From Paenibacillus sp. FSL H7-0331 (GTDB taxonomy: Bacteria; Bacillota; Bacilli; Paenibacillales; NBRC-103111), in contig NZ_MRTH01000013.1 in NCBI RefSeq assembly GCF_001956045.1, forward strand, positions 62,001-126,000: 64,000 nt of DNA, given 5' to 3'. A program made the position numbers and the translations under genes. Positions 26,783-37,300 of the stretch are shown here, in pieces. A model generated the notes under the pieces. It saw nothing but the letters and a program-made list of their open reading frames with translations. It searched no databases and had not been told where the DNA came from. Numbering within the stretch: position 1 is the first letter of the stretch; every line of letters starts with the position of its first letter.

Positions 26783-27289
26783 ATGTTACACAATCTGAAC
26801 AATCGAACACATTCCCGTTCCGTGGTGTGGTATTTGCTGCCGCTTCTTCTGTGGATTGTCATTATTATACTGCTGTCCTTTCAGCCCTACTCACAGCAAA
26901 GCGTTCAACCATGGCTGAAATCACATTTCACACCGCAGCAGCTAGCTGATCGGCTCCCTGATGTAACGATTCATTATCTGGGCTCAGAGGTTGCAGCGAA
27001 GAAAAGACCTTATACCTTCGTCGAGTTTTTTGTCAGAAAAGGGGCGCATCTGTTTGTTTACTCTGTGCTGGCTGTTCTTTCCTACCTGTTTGTGACTCCA
27101 TTCTTTCGCCGTGTCGCATGGAAAATGATTGCTGCTTTATTCGCCGTGATGCTGGTTGGCGGGCTGGATGAGTGGAACCAGTCGTTTACAATCGCCAGAA
27201 CCGGAGCTGTGCAGGATATTGGCATCGATTTACTTGGGGCTGGTATGGTCCTGCTGCTTGTTATCCTGTTTGAGAGGAGAAGAAGATGA
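26783..27289 (+). CDS. VanZ-like membrane protein
   Basis: About 168 residues from ATG 26783, which follows an AGAGG; a GTG at 26759 overlaps its own Shine-Dalgarno. Three or four hydrophobic segments, with FVEFFVRKGAHLFVYSVLAVLSYL and GGLDEWNQSF, match the VanZ family (VanZ gives teicoplanin resistance by an unknown mechanism). In EPS operons such genes are frequent passengers. It overlaps the following acyltransferase gene by ATGA. Confidence 0.85.
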   Translation: MLHNLNNRTHSRSVVWYLLPLLLWIVIIILLSFQPYSQQSVQPWLKSHFTPQQLADRLPDVTIHYLGSEVAAKKRPYTFVEFFVRKGAHLFVYSVLAVLSYLFVTPFFRRVAWKMIAALFAVMLVGGLDEWNQSFTIARTGAVQDIGIDLLGAGMVLLLVILFERRRR

Positions 27290-28398
27290 AAACTAAAGTG
27301 ATTGATGAGCTGTTTTTGCTTAGGGCTATCGCCTGTCTTAGTATCGTGCTGCTGCACTCCATCCATCGGATTTATGGTGATGAGACCATGATCATCCGAA
27401 TGATTACGCTTCTGATGACGTTTGGCACGCCGACCTTCGTATTTATTTCCGAATTTATTTTATCCCATTCGTACCCGCATTCCATCCCGCGCCATTTTTG
27501 GGGAAAGCGGATTTCTTACATTTTAGTCCCTTATGTGCTATTTGGTATTTTTTATGCCGGGATGAAGGCGGTTGAGGCCAGTATGACTACGGGTGCGCCG
27601 CTCGTGCAAACCTTTATGGAGCTATCCCTGCTTCATGTACTGATAGGCGACTATCATGGGTATTTTATTCTGATTATTTTTCAATTTTATTTGCTTCATC
27701 GTTGGTTTCAAGTTTACATTCAGCGATATTCAGCAAAGCTTGTGCTGGGTGTTTCTTTAGTCATCAATTTGGCCTACTTGGGCTTTTTTAACTTTACCGA
27801 CCCGATGAATATTCCTTATTCCTCTTATATTTGGAGTAAATTATATTGGGTTCCTTGTCTGGGATGGCTGTTCTACTTTACACTAGCTTATTATTGCGGA
27901 CGTCATTATGAGGTATTCAAGGACCATATTCGCCGCAATGGCCAGTGGATTATGGCTTTTCTGTTGGTGACAGCGGTCATTCCTTTATATTTAATGCAGC
28001 AGGGAATTTTAAAGGATATTTCTTCAAAAAGAGTGGATATGCTTTTTTTTACGGTCGCTATGAGCCTTTTTCTGTTTTATATCGCGATCCGGTTAAAAGA
28101 GGTTCCGCGTTGGATACTGACCATCAGTCGGTATTCGTTCGGGATTTATTTGTTTCATCCGTTGTTTTTGGCCGTCATGGTGCTCATCACGCGTAGAATC
28201 CCACTGTTGAACGAAAATATAATTGGAGTCATTGTTATGCTAGTGGGAAGCACATTGGCTTCGATCGTGACGCTGCATGTTTTAAACAAATGGAGCTGGG
28301 GACCTTATTTTGCTGGGAAGGTGGGAATGGGGAAGCGTGAGCTTGAATCTAAACCAATCCCCACTAAAGAGAGCTCTGCTAAAGAGCTGCCCGTATAA
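27286..28398 (+). CDS. Acyltransferase family 3 membrane protein
   Basis: The 370-residue protein has about ten hydrophobic helices and begins ELFLLRAIACLSIVLLHSIH, with the conserved Arg and His of the acyltransferase-3 family that O-acylates sugars across the membrane (OafA/WecH-like). It would add an acetyl or similar group to the EPS. It is the last gene of the 17-gene run; the next gene, 133 bases later, has its own operator-bearing promoter. Confidence 0.9.
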   Translation: MKTKVIDELFLLRAIACLSIVLLHSIHRIYGDETMIIRMITLLMTFGTPTFVFISEFILSHSYPHSIPRHFWGKRISYILVPYVLFGIFYAGMKAVEASMTTGAPLVQTFMELSLLHVLIGDYHGYFILIIFQFYLLHRWFQVYIQRYSAKLVLGVSLVINLAYLGFFNFTDPMNIPYSSYIWSKLYWVPCLGWLFYFTLAYYCGRHYEVFKDHIRRNGQWIMAFLLVTAVIPLYLMQQGILKDISSKRVDMLFFTVAMSLFLFYIAIRLKEVPRWILTISRYSFGIYLFHPLFLAVMVLITRRIPLLNENIIGVIVMLVGSTLASIVTLHVLNKWSWGPYFAGKVGMGKRELESKPIPTKESSAKELPV

Positions 28399-28453
28399 GA
28401 ATCTTAACCACTTGCGAAACGATATATAAATGTGAATGATTGGAATTTTATAC

Positions 28454-28508
28454 TTGACACGATACGATATGTATCATAAAATTAATGATAAAGATACAAA
28501 TCGTTTCG
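28454..28508 (+). promoter_or_regulatory. Promoter with operator in its spacer (E1) and second operator (E2)
   Basis: TTGACA (28454-28459), 17 bases, TAAAAT (28477-28482) is a near-consensus sigma-A promoter. Its spacer is operator E1, CGATACGATATGTATCA (28460-28476). E2, AGATACAAATCGTTTCG (28492-28508), is a weaker copy 32 bases downstream. It drives the GT2-deacetylase pair. Confidence 0.82.
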
Positions 28509-28531
28509 TGTGAAGGTAGGGGGTCCTTATT

Positions 28532-29581
28532 GTGAAAACGGAAATATCAGATTCGTTGGAAGTGAGCGTTATTATCCCGACGTACAATGAAGAACCGTAT
28601 ATAGCCGGAGTTGTGCAAAGCCTGATTGATCAACAATTTTTCGGACATATCGAAATTATCATCATCGATGGAGACTCCAGCGACCAGACGGTTGCCATCG
28701 TGAACAAGATGCGTGAGCTGCTGCCACTGAACCGCAGCATCGTCATTTTGAGCAACCCGAAGCGGCACATTCCGATATCCCTTAACATGGGGTGCCAGCA
28801 AGCCAAATCGAAACTATTGATCCGTTTGGACGGTCACACGTTTGCCCCTGTCAATTATGTGATGGAAGTGATCAAGATGTTGGGAGCGGATGGATCGAAG
28901 CGAATTATTTGTGGAGGCAGAATACAGATCGAACCGGGTACCCGGGCACTTGCCGCACAAGCCATAACATTGGGAGTCAGTCATCCGGTCGGTATAGGTA
29001 ATGCGATGTACCGGACAATGGATGGCTTCGATGAAAATTGTCTTGAAGTAGATACAGTTCCTTTTGCCAGCTTTAGCAAGCAGCTCTGGATGGAATTGGG
29101 AGGCTTTGATGAATTTCTTTTGTACGACGAAGATTCCGACTTCAATTTCCGGGCCCGTCAGAAAGGCTGCAAAGTCATTCTGAATCCGCGTATTGTATTT
29201 ACCTATTTTTCCAGACCGACGTTCTCTTTGTTAGGGCAGCAATATTATCGTTACGGTTTTTGGGTTTCCAAATTTCTTGTCAAGCATAAGAGACTTCCCA
29301 CAATTAGAAAACTGGCTCCCATTACGTTTCTTGCTGCGCTGCTCGTTTTGGGCTTTATCCATATAGGTTTATGGCAAGTGATGTTGCTGATTTATACAGT
29401 CGTTATTGCCGTTGTTTCGTTTCGTGAAGCAGTTATCAAACGGAAAGATTGGAGGCTCTGGCTACCACTGTTCCTTGTGTTTCCAACCTTGCATTTATCC
29501 TATGGTATTGGCAACCTGATCGGGATTGCTACCAGTATCAGCCTGCCTTTTCAAGGAAAGCCATTCATAAGCTACAAGTAA
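28532..29581 (+). CDS. GT2 family glycosyltransferase (ExoA-like)
   Basis: The 349-residue protein has a GT-A domain: VSVIIPTYNEEPYIAGVVQS, IIIIDGDSSDQTV (nucleotide), and a later DED-containing FLLYDEDSDFNFRARQKG (metal and base). Two hydrophobic segments follow near the C-terminus, so it is membrane-attached. This layout fits ExoA-like beta-glycosyltransferases. GTG start at 28532. It has its own promoter bearing the EPS operator, so it can be expressed apart from the main run. Confidence 0.88.
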   Translation: MKTEISDSLEVSVIIPTYNEEPYIAGVVQSLIDQQFFGHIEIIIIDGDSSDQTVAIVNKMRELLPLNRSIVILSNPKRHIPISLNMGCQQAKSKLLIRLDGHTFAPVNYVMEVIKMLGADGSKRIICGGRIQIEPGTRALAAQAITLGVSHPVGIGNAMYRTMDGFDENCLEVDTVPFASFSKQLWMELGGFDEFLLYDEDSDFNFRARQKGCKVILNPRIVFTYFSRPTFSLLGQQYYRYGFWVSKFLVKHKRLPTIRKLAPITFLAALLVLGFIHIGLWQVMLLIYTVVIAVVSFREAVIKRKDWRLWLPLFLVFPTLHLSYGIGNLIGIATSISLPFQGKPFISYK

Positions 29582-29606
29582 GATGTCTGAATCAAAGGAG
29601 ATCCTT

Positions 29607-30407
29607 ATGATATCACTGATGTATCACGATGTAGTTGCTGTTGGTAAAGAAGATTCAAGCGGTTTTTTGGGTAGAGACGCAGGGGCGTATAAGCTGAACA
29701 AGGAGCACTTCAAGCTTCATCTTCATGAGATAGCTGGGCAGGATAAGGTGAGGGTGTCGACGGTTATTGAGGTACTGGAGAAGCAGGTAGAGACAGGGGG
29801 CCCTGTCATGCTAACCTTTGATGATGGGGGGGTAAGTGCGCATACGATCATTGCGGATTTACTGGAAGCTCAAGGATGGAGGGGGCATTTTTTCATTACA
29901 ACCGGGCAGATTGGCACCGAGGGTTTTCTCTCCAAGGATCAAATTCGTTCGTTGGCAGCAAGAGGCCATATTATCGGAGCTCATTCCTGTACGCATCCAA
30001 CGCGGTTTTCCGAATGCAGCTGGGAGCAGCAGGTACACGAATGGAAGGTCAGCGTGCAAACCTTGTCGGATATACTTGGTAAGAAGGTGACGACGGCGTC
30101 CATCCCAGGAGGCTCTTATTCAGTCAAGCTTGCCAAAGCGGCAGCTCTGGGAGGGGTTCGGTATTTGTTCACATCGGAACCAAAAACTGATATTTCCATG
30201 GTAGACGGATGTTACATACTAGGACGCTACAGCATGAAGAAAGAGACGAAGCCAAAAACCGCTGCTGCGATAGCAGCTGGAGATCTAACACTGAGAATGA
30301 GGCAATCCATCTATTGGAATTTGAAGAAGGTAGTTAAGATTGTAGCCTGGAATGCCTATATGGCAATCAGAAAGAAGAGCTATGAAACCAAGGCGGCGCG
30401 CTTCTAG
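29607..30407 (+). CDS. Polysaccharide deacetylase
   Basis: A 266-residue NodB/CE4-type protein. GGPVMLTFDDGG carries the catalytic Asp-Asp pair, and IIGAHSCTHPTRF the metal-binding histidines (H-x3-H). AAAGGAG precedes ATG 29607; the longer frame start at 29583 lacks a site. No signal peptide is visible, so it may act on cytoplasmic lipid-linked oligosaccharide, or be exported otherwise. It removes N- or O-acetyl groups from the EPS. A terminator follows at 30456. Confidence 0.88.
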   Translation: MISLMYHDVVAVGKEDSSGFLGRDAGAYKLNKEHFKLHLHEIAGQDKVRVSTVIEVLEKQVETGGPVMLTFDDGGVSAHTIIADLLEAQGWRGHFFITTGQIGTEGFLSKDQIRSLAARGHIIGAHSCTHPTRFSECSWEQQVHEWKVSVQTLSDILGKKVTTASIPGGSYSVKLAKAAALGGVRYLFTSEPKTDISMVDGCYILGRYSMKKETKPKTAAAIAAGDLTLRMRQSIYWNLKKVVKIVAWNAYMAIRKKSYETKAARF

Positions 30408-30455
30408 TGGAGTTGATAACTACATGCGCGTCATTTGAAACGAATAGAATAGATT

Positions 30456-30494
30456 AAAAGACAAGATGGCCTAATGCCTTTCTTGTCTTTTTTA
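30456..30494 (+). terminator. Rho-independent terminator after the deacetylase gene
   Basis: AAAAGACAAGA and TCTTGTCTTTT pair with a short loop and are followed by a T run. Confidence 0.88.
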
Positions 30495-30622
30495 GTTACT
30501 CATAATGGCATGTGCATGTATCAAAGCGCAGCTTCTATTCATATAACATTGTATAGAAGGCAAATTCATAGAGTGGATTGCAATTCAGAAATACCAAATC
30601 TAATTTAGGCTGGTGATGACAG

Positions 30623-32467
30623 ATGAGTAACAGCGTAACGATCAATAATATTAAGGACTATGGAGCAGTTGGGAATGGTTCGACTGACGATACAGCAGCT
30701 TTTACCAAAGCTGTGGCTTCGTTACCCAGTGGCGGTATTCTTTATCTACCGATAGGTACCTATTTAGTTACCAATCTAGTACTAGTTAAAAACAACCTTA
30801 CCATACGGGCTGAAAAGGGTGCCAAGATTACGAGTTCCATCGTTCCGTCAGCAAGCGATGTAGCCATTATGAAAATAACGGGCAATAATCTGGTGATCAG
30901 TGATTTGGAGATTGCTTATACAGGGATTGCCACAGCGAAGCTCGGCGGGAAGGCTCGTAACGGACTACAGGTGCATGGCAACAACATCTATATTGAAAAT
31001 GTTGAGGTACACAACACCACATGGGCCGGCATCGCAACAGGCGGTGTAGATACCAGTAATGTCACCATTCTGAACTGCAACTGCCACCACAACGGCATGG
31101 CTGGCATTAGCACGGGTAATACGGCCGATCCCAAGACAAGCGGTTATCCGACGGAGATTAACGTACTTGGCGGGTCGTACAATAGCAATGGGAACCCTTC
31201 CTTCAATACGTTTGATGGATATGGAATGACCCTTGATGTCATAACTGCCAAGGTCATTGGAGTTACAGCCAATTACAACTTTGGGCGTGGGATCGACTCG
31301 CATTATTGCCTAAAGAGTCTGCAGATTTCCAACAATTATTGTGAAGGCAACGGATTGGTCACTGATGGCAGCAAGGATACGATCGGTATTCAGGTGACGC
31401 GCACAGGCAGAAATGTGGTCATCAGCAACAACGTAGTCAAGGATATGAAATATTTGGAGTGCGTGGGTATCCTAGTTGGAGGAGATGCCAGTTATCCGAC
31501 AAATGGCATAGGTAACGTCGTCATTACGGGTAATTCCATCGAGAACATCAAAAACGCTGGTATCTTTGTCAGAGGATATAAAACAGACCGGGTTGTCATT
31601 ACGGATAATATTCTTCGCGATACCCTGGGTCTATTTGTTCAGCCGAATACTCCTGCCGATGCGAATGCACATATTAAAAACCTGTTGATATCCAATAATA
31701 TTAACACCAATACGGGCGGCGATGCTTATTTGCAAATTGGGGGCCAAAAGAATGGAGACTTTATAACAGTCACAGGAAACATAAGTGATTCCCTGAGTCT
31801 AGCTTTCTATACGAAACATAAAGGTTCTTTCCAGATCAAGGATAACAAGCTCTTACAACCTATTACCCTTAATTGTCCGGCAAGTACCGGCAATGTGGAT
31901 GGGAACCTGTTCGAATTACTGAACTATACCGGTTCAACCGGGATGATCCTGAATGAAGATTACTATAAGGGTTCCTTCAGAGGAAACACAATACTGAATT
32001 CGCCCGGCTCGGGAATAGAAATATGCAATGGTACCTATGATGTCGCCAACAACACGATTATCAACCCAAGTCGATCAGGTTCAGGCCGTGGTAACGGTAT
32101 TTTAGTAATTGACGGTACTCCCAAGATAACTAACAATTATATCTCATGTACGGATGGAAAGATGGCAGTCGGTGTCCGTATAGATGTTTACAACAGAGGC
32201 TTGCTCATTAATGGTAATACGATTGAGCATAGCACGGATAATACGTTAGGTTATCGGAATACTGCCGGTAAAATTTATGCGGAGTATCTGGTCGATCCTA
32301 CGATGAAGCAATTCCAAATGGGCTATACCGCAGCGCCTACAGATAAGCTCGGCTGGAAGGTAGGAGACCTGGTTTATCATAAGAGTCCGACCACGAACGT
32401 GGGCTGGATGTGTGTTTCTTCTGCATCGGGTTCAGGGACATGGGCCAATATGACAGGAAAGGCATAA
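30623..32467 (+). CDS. Right-handed beta-helix protein (pectate-lyase superfamily)
   Basis: The 614-residue product opens DYGAVGNGSTDDTAAFTKAV, the pectate-lyase-3/tail-spike signature, followed by many short repeats of the beta-helix type (ISNNVVKDM, VVITGNSIENIKNAG, IEHSTDNTLG). The last 50 residues (LGWKVGDLVYHKSP..GWMCVSSASGSGTW) are a small module found at the ends of phage tail-spike and bacterial polysaccharide-active proteins. There is no obvious signal peptide. It likely binds or cuts the EPS, or is derived from a phage depolymerase. TGGTGATG precedes the ATG. Catalytic residues are not identifiable with certainty. Confidence 0.82.
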   Translation: MSNSVTINNIKDYGAVGNGSTDDTAAFTKAVASLPSGGILYLPIGTYLVTNLVLVKNNLTIRAEKGAKITSSIVPSASDVAIMKITGNNLVISDLEIAYTGIATAKLGGKARNGLQVHGNNIYIENVEVHNTTWAGIATGGVDTSNVTILNCNCHHNGMAGISTGNTADPKTSGYPTEINVLGGSYNSNGNPSFNTFDGYGMTLDVITAKVIGVTANYNFGRGIDSHYCLKSLQISNNYCEGNGLVTDGSKDTIGIQVTRTGRNVVISNNVVKDMKYLECVGILVGGDASYPTNGIGNVVITGNSIENIKNAGIFVRGYKTDRVVITDNILRDTLGLFVQPNTPADANAHIKNLLISNNINTNTGGDAYLQIGGQKNGDFITVTGNISDSLSLAFYTKHKGSFQIKDNKLLQPITLNCPASTGNVDGNLFELLNYTGSTGMILNEDYYKGSFRGNTILNSPGSGIEICNGTYDVANNTIINPSRSGSGRGNGILVIDGTPKITNNYISCTDGKMAVGVRIDVYNRGLLINGNTIEHSTDNTLGYRNTAGKIYAEYLVDPTMKQFQMGYTAAPTDKLGWKVGDLVYHKSPTTNVGWMCVSSASGSGTWANMTGKA

Positions 32468-32486
32468 TAGTAGGAAAAGGTATTAA

Positions 32487-32535
32487 AAAGAACCCTTCAA
32501 CTTCCACTTTTATTGTGGGTTAGAGGGTTCCTTAT
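32487..32535. terminator. Bidirectional terminator
   Basis: GAACCCT and AGGGTTC, with inner CCAC and GTGG, form a hairpin between convergent genes, with A and T runs at its ends suitable for both directions. Confidence 0.7.
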
Positions 32536-32577
32536 TTTGAGTAGAAGATATTTCATCAAAACTTCGACATTTACAGC

Positions 32578-33156
32578 TTAAAAGTGCAGCGTCTTCGTCA
32601 TAAATATCGAACTTTCCTTTTCTACTTCTATTACAAAACCTTTTCGATAATAAAATTGTATGGCTCGGTTATTGGTCTTTTTTACGGATAAACTGTAGGC
32701 GTCAGATTCCAACCCAACTTGCTTTTCAAATTCATTGATAAGTTCTGAGGCAACACCAGTTCCTTTTGCATTTTCGGATACTGATATCGAAAGCAGGCTG
32801 ATTAAATTGGCATCAGTTTCAGAAACCGAGGCAGGGTCTGGTTTGATTAAACGTAGTCTTCTGAATGCTTGCAGATAAATATAGGGTCTGAATATGGTTT
32901 CAATAATATAATGCAGCTTATTGTCGTGGATAAATTTCTCCTTTGACTTATTCAGATTTACATATCGTCCACCCATAACAAAGCCATTGATCACTTCATC
33001 AGATACGCTTACAAGAAATATGCAGGAGTCCAGGTAGCTTTCGTAAAATTTTTGGATCATCTTGACCGAGTACCTTCCCAGAAAGTGATCATTAAATTGC
33101 TGCTTATGAATTCGTGCAATCTCATTCATGTCAGAGTGATTTGCTTGTCTAATCAT
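32578..33156 (-). CDS. GNAT family N-acetyltransferase
   Basis: A 192-residue protein with the acetyl-CoA-binding segment VSENAKGTGVASELINEFEKQ and the beta-4/5 tail KTNNRAIQFYYRKGF, typical of GNATs. It is last in the leftward operon that starts with the putative Wzy and may modify an EPS building block, although a small-molecule substrate is equally possible. GGAGGTGAC precedes the ATG. Lower-GC codon use than the main operon is apparent, which hints at separate origin. Confidence 0.85.
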   Translation of the reverse strand: MIRQANHSDMNEIARIHKQQFNDHFLGRYSVKMIQKFYESYLDSCIFLVSVSDEVINGFVMGGRYVNLNKSKEKFIHDNKLHYIIETIFRPYIYLQAFRRLRLIKPDPASVSETDANLISLLSISVSENAKGTGVASELINEFEKQVGLESDAYSLSVKKTNNRAIQFYYRKGFVIEVEKESSIFMTKTLHF

Positions 33157-33228
33157 ACGAAGTCACCTCCTATTAGTTAGATTGGAATGGATTCTAACGA
33201 TTGCAGCGAAGGATGCTAATATTTGCTC

Positions 33229-34275
33229 TTAACCGGTCTGCTGCTGCTCAGGCTTAAGTTCAAACGGAAGCAACTGCTGCTGCTCTTTACGTACAGGTAA
33301 GAAAAGCGTGTACCATTTCCCCCATACGTCCATGGCGGAGTACCACAGATGATAAAGGTTATGATCCATACGGATCATACTAGCTTTATAGTGAAGGCTG
33401 TTTTCAAGCGGATGTAAAGGTTGGATAAAAGGCACGGCAGTTGTAGACCAATCATCTCCGTTGAGGCTGAACGCGTAATGAAGGCGGGAGTGGACACCGC
33501 CGATTCCCTTACAAGTGGTAAGCAGCATATCCCAGCTGTTGTCCGGATTCAGGGTTACATCGAGATGCCAAGGCCAGACTCCATCGGGTAGCCCTGTCAA
33601 TTGAACATCTTTCGGCTCAGACCAATTCTCCTTGAGCATAGGGTCACCCTTGCAGACTATTTTCTGGATCGATTTAAAATTACCCGCGGTGTAAGTCACG
33701 AAATACATCACAAACTGACTTCCATCATGAAGGACGCAGGCGGAGACCTGGATACTCTTATTGTTGTAAGTAATCTCTACGGGTGGTCCCCAATCGATCC
33801 CATTCAATGAATGCATAATGAACCACCGCTCCTCAAACGGAGTAACGCTCCGAAGATATTCACGATAAATCATATACATCTGTTTATCATGAACGAATAA
33901 ATGAGGGTCGGACAAATAATCCGCCGTTGTACCAGGAGATGGGACTACTGGATTGGAAAGGCCAGTAGGAACCGTCCAATGAATACCATTGTCGGATACA
34001 ACAACTGAAGGATTTTCCAGCTGATCATTGCCGTCGGGATATGGGGTAAATGCCATCCAATAGCGGTGCCCCTCCCAGGCTTGAGGGAAATAAAGCACGC
34101 TTGGATGGACGCATTGTCCGGATTGGTCGTAAGTAGGTACAACGACTGGAATGGGCTGATGAACTCTTCCCTTATAAAGCATATGCTGGTATTTCCAAGA
34201 TACATAATGTCCGAGGCGGACCAGCTTTCTTTTCCACTTTCCAAGCTCTGCTCTTGGATTCATGAAGGGTTTCAT
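33229..34275 (-). CDS. GH43-like beta-propeller protein
   Basis: The 348-residue product repeats the strand pattern of five-bladed propellers: HPSVLYFPQAWEGHRYWMAFT, DPHLFVHDKQMYMIYREYL, NGIDWGPPVEITYNN, WPWHLDVTLNPDNSWDML, HYKASMIRMDHNLYHLWYSA. The D in SDPHLF and the E of a following blade fit GH43-type acid residues. No signal peptide is visible, so it may act on intracellular or lipid-linked glycan, or is exported by another route. In the leftward EPS operon between the heparinase-like and GNAT genes. Confidence 0.68.
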   Translation of the reverse strand: MKPFMNPRAELGKWKRKLVRLGHYVSWKYQHMLYKGRVHQPIPVVVPTYDQSGQCVHPSVLYFPQAWEGHRYWMAFTPYPDGNDQLENPSVVVSDNGIHWTVPTGLSNPVVPSPGTTADYLSDPHLFVHDKQMYMIYREYLRSVTPFEERWFIMHSLNGIDWGPPVEITYNNKSIQVSACVLHDGSQFVMYFVTYTAGNFKSIQKIVCKGDPMLKENWSEPKDVQLTGLPDGVWPWHLDVTLNPDNSWDMLLTTCKGIGGVHSRLHYAFSLNGDDWSTTAVPFIQPLHPLENSLHYKASMIRMDHNLYHLWYSAMDVWGKWYTLFLPVRKEQQQLLPFELKPEQQQTG

Positions 34276-34318
34276 CCTTTCGATTCCGAGTAGGGTATAC
34301 CCCTACTCGGGAGTTCTA

Positions 34319-37300
34319 CTAATATTTGCGCTCAGTGGAGAGTGGAATGGTGAAGGTATCACCATCTGCAACCAGATAATCGTAACCCTTTGAATAGTCG
34401 CGGGGGTCCTTCCAGCCATGAACAATTGGGGTATCGCCCAATTCTATTCTTACTTTTCCATCGGGTAAGTTACTAGATCCTTTGATTTCAAAAACAGTGT
34501 TAGGGCTGTCGACCGCTAGCCCGGCATGATTGATACGAATGGAGCGTCCTGTTAAGGACCCGAACTGCATGTCGCCCAGCTTCTTCAGATCAACCTCCAG
34601 CCAATTGTTATCGGTAAGCCCACCACTCCAATTTGTAACCTTACCTTCAATACTTGGGGCAACTCCACTGATGGCAGGTGCTTCCGGAAGGCCGATGAAG
34701 GATCCTTCCTGTACATAAGCATAAACAGGCACAAGTGCTTTTTCGGAGTAATAGCCAAACGATCCCTGAAATTGTATTCGGTTGTCGACGATATATGATT
34801 TGTTACGATCAAGAGCGCTAATAATGTAGTCTGTACGCCCGCTTTTCAGAGTCACCTTGACAGCTCTTGCTTCCATATTGGGCACAAGGTTTCCCTGATA
34901 AAAAACAGAAGCTTCTTCTATCGACTCTATATACCGTTCCTTGCGGTAAGGTTCAATTACGGACGTGAATGTACTACTCAATTCAGTACCGGAACGGTGG
35001 GCGATCACATATCTCAATGATTCTGGATTGCCCGGCTTGTTTTGAGGAGGCTTGCCGTCGGCTAATGCGATATGATCTAATTTCCCGAGCATTGTCAGCC
35101 GCAAATGAATATCAGCAGGTCCAGGAAGAGCTTTCCACGTATCCGTTAGCTTCCAATCCATACTGGAGATCAGAGATGGATTGTTGGCTATCTTCACGTT
35201 CGTCAAATAATTGAAGCCGCTGGACGATTTAGTCGTATAAGCTTCGTTGGCATATGGGATCTTACTTCCTGCGTAGGTGCCCTCGGGCTGGTTTGTCAAT
35301 TTTAGACCTTGGGTGGTTAGTACTCCATCTCCGGTATGGAAGCTGAAATCATGATTGCTTCCTCCTTGCACGCGAAAGAAGTCGACGGCATAGGAGTTGT
35401 TATCATCTACCCGAATGAGAGACGTGGTTCGCCGATACAGCTCTGTTTGGGAATAGACATGTGGGGCTTCTACATCGATGAGCTGCACTTGCCCTGTATT
35501 ATCAAAATGCAGGGGGTTGCCAGTCCATGATTCAGACTGGATGCTTTTATCGACGGTGACAGTATTGTGACTGATCGTATTACGCTCCCAATACATGGAA
35601 AGCCAATTATTATCTGCATAAGAGACATAACCCAAATCGGGCATTAGATCGAGTCCAAAAGCGTGCATACCCAAATTTAAAGAATCCTTATGGGCATGAG
35701 AAGTTGAATTACGGCCATAATACATCCACAAATCTCGTTGATTATCCGTCTTTTTCATATCCTCTGCTGTCCTGGTTGTACCGTCTCTCAGAATAGCTAA
35801 TCCGTATCCTGATAGGTTCACACTGTTCAGTTGCAAGGTGCCTTGAGTTTTAATAACGTTCTGAATGTTTTTAATAGTTGTATCTGGGTCAAGCATAAAG
35901 ATGTCGTTAATCAAGCCTGTGATCGAATTTTTGTTGGCAAATACAGCTGCTTGGGCGAGTATGGGATCGCCATACACCTCGAAACCTTTAACAAGGGCTT
36001 TTTTATTCAACCAGATTTCCGGTTTTCCTGTAGATCCTGAATCTCCAATGGAAGGAGAGTATTTACCCGAAAGTACAAAGGGAACAAATGCGGAGAACAT
36101 TTTATGAAACTTCACATTTTGGTAAATATCCATTTCCGGATAACGGTCATAGCCATTCAGAATGTCAGCAACTTGTCGGAGATTATCCAGCCAGTAGCTG
36201 TTATACTCTGGACTCGCCTCGTTGCCCAGTCCATCTCTATCCACGTCGTACATCAACACGTAATTGATGTTGCCACCCGTTACTCGAACTCCTTTGCTAT
36301 CCTCCATAAGCCCACCGGTGCGGAAAATAAAATCAATCCATTCCCGAGTCACTGAAGGATCATCGAGTACAACTGCAGCCATCGCCAACGTGCTCTGATG
36401 AAAGCCGACATTACCGTAAATTTGTGCTTTTTTCACGGCAGGATAAATTTGTCTTAGAATTTGATCCTCAATGTGCTTGCGTATACTCCCTGCATTCAGT
36501 GGCTCTTCATCGGGATAATAGATCTTCCTGCGTTCTTCTAAAAATCGGACCCAATCGGAATCATTATCCTGCATGGCGGGGAAGAAGGCATCGTAGCAGC
36601 TAATAATATCGCGCAGTAAAGCAGCCTCCCATACCGAACCAAGGATTTTTCCTTGCCCTGTCAGTCCGTGCGAGTTTCGGAATCCATCGTCCCACTTATA
36701 AGCCGAAACATCCATGGACGGGTATACATCAGCAATACGGTGTAGCAAGATAATTCCGGCACTCGCATATTTGGGGTCGCCTGTATACAAATAGGCATCA
36801 CGTAGGCTGAGTAGAGCTTTGTTAACAAAATCCCTCCAGATCGCCCAGTGGTTATAATAGGCAATGAAGGTGAACTTATTGCCGCTTGCATCAATCCAGC
36901 CTGAGCCGTCATCGACACCCCAGGTTTTCCCTTTATCGGGATACAGCTGATTGACAAGCAGATTCCGATCCGCAAGATTGGAATCAAAAATGCCATTGGC
37001 ATTCAAACCGCTTTTATAATAGGCACCGTAATCATTAGTAGGAAATTTGTATCCGCTCGATGGATCGGTAAGCTTCCATGGCTCCTTACCCACGTTAAAT
37101 TCATACGGGTAGGCACCATATTGATTGAGCTCCTGTCCAGTTATAGGGCTGCCTTCATATTGATTGACCGTGTAACTGCGCGGAATCGTCTGTGGTGTTA
37201 TGGACTCCCAGAGTAAGGATGAGCCACGACGAAGATAACGATCCGCTTCAGCAACGGCATCATTGCGTATCGTTTTGGCCCAATCGTACTTGGCTATATT

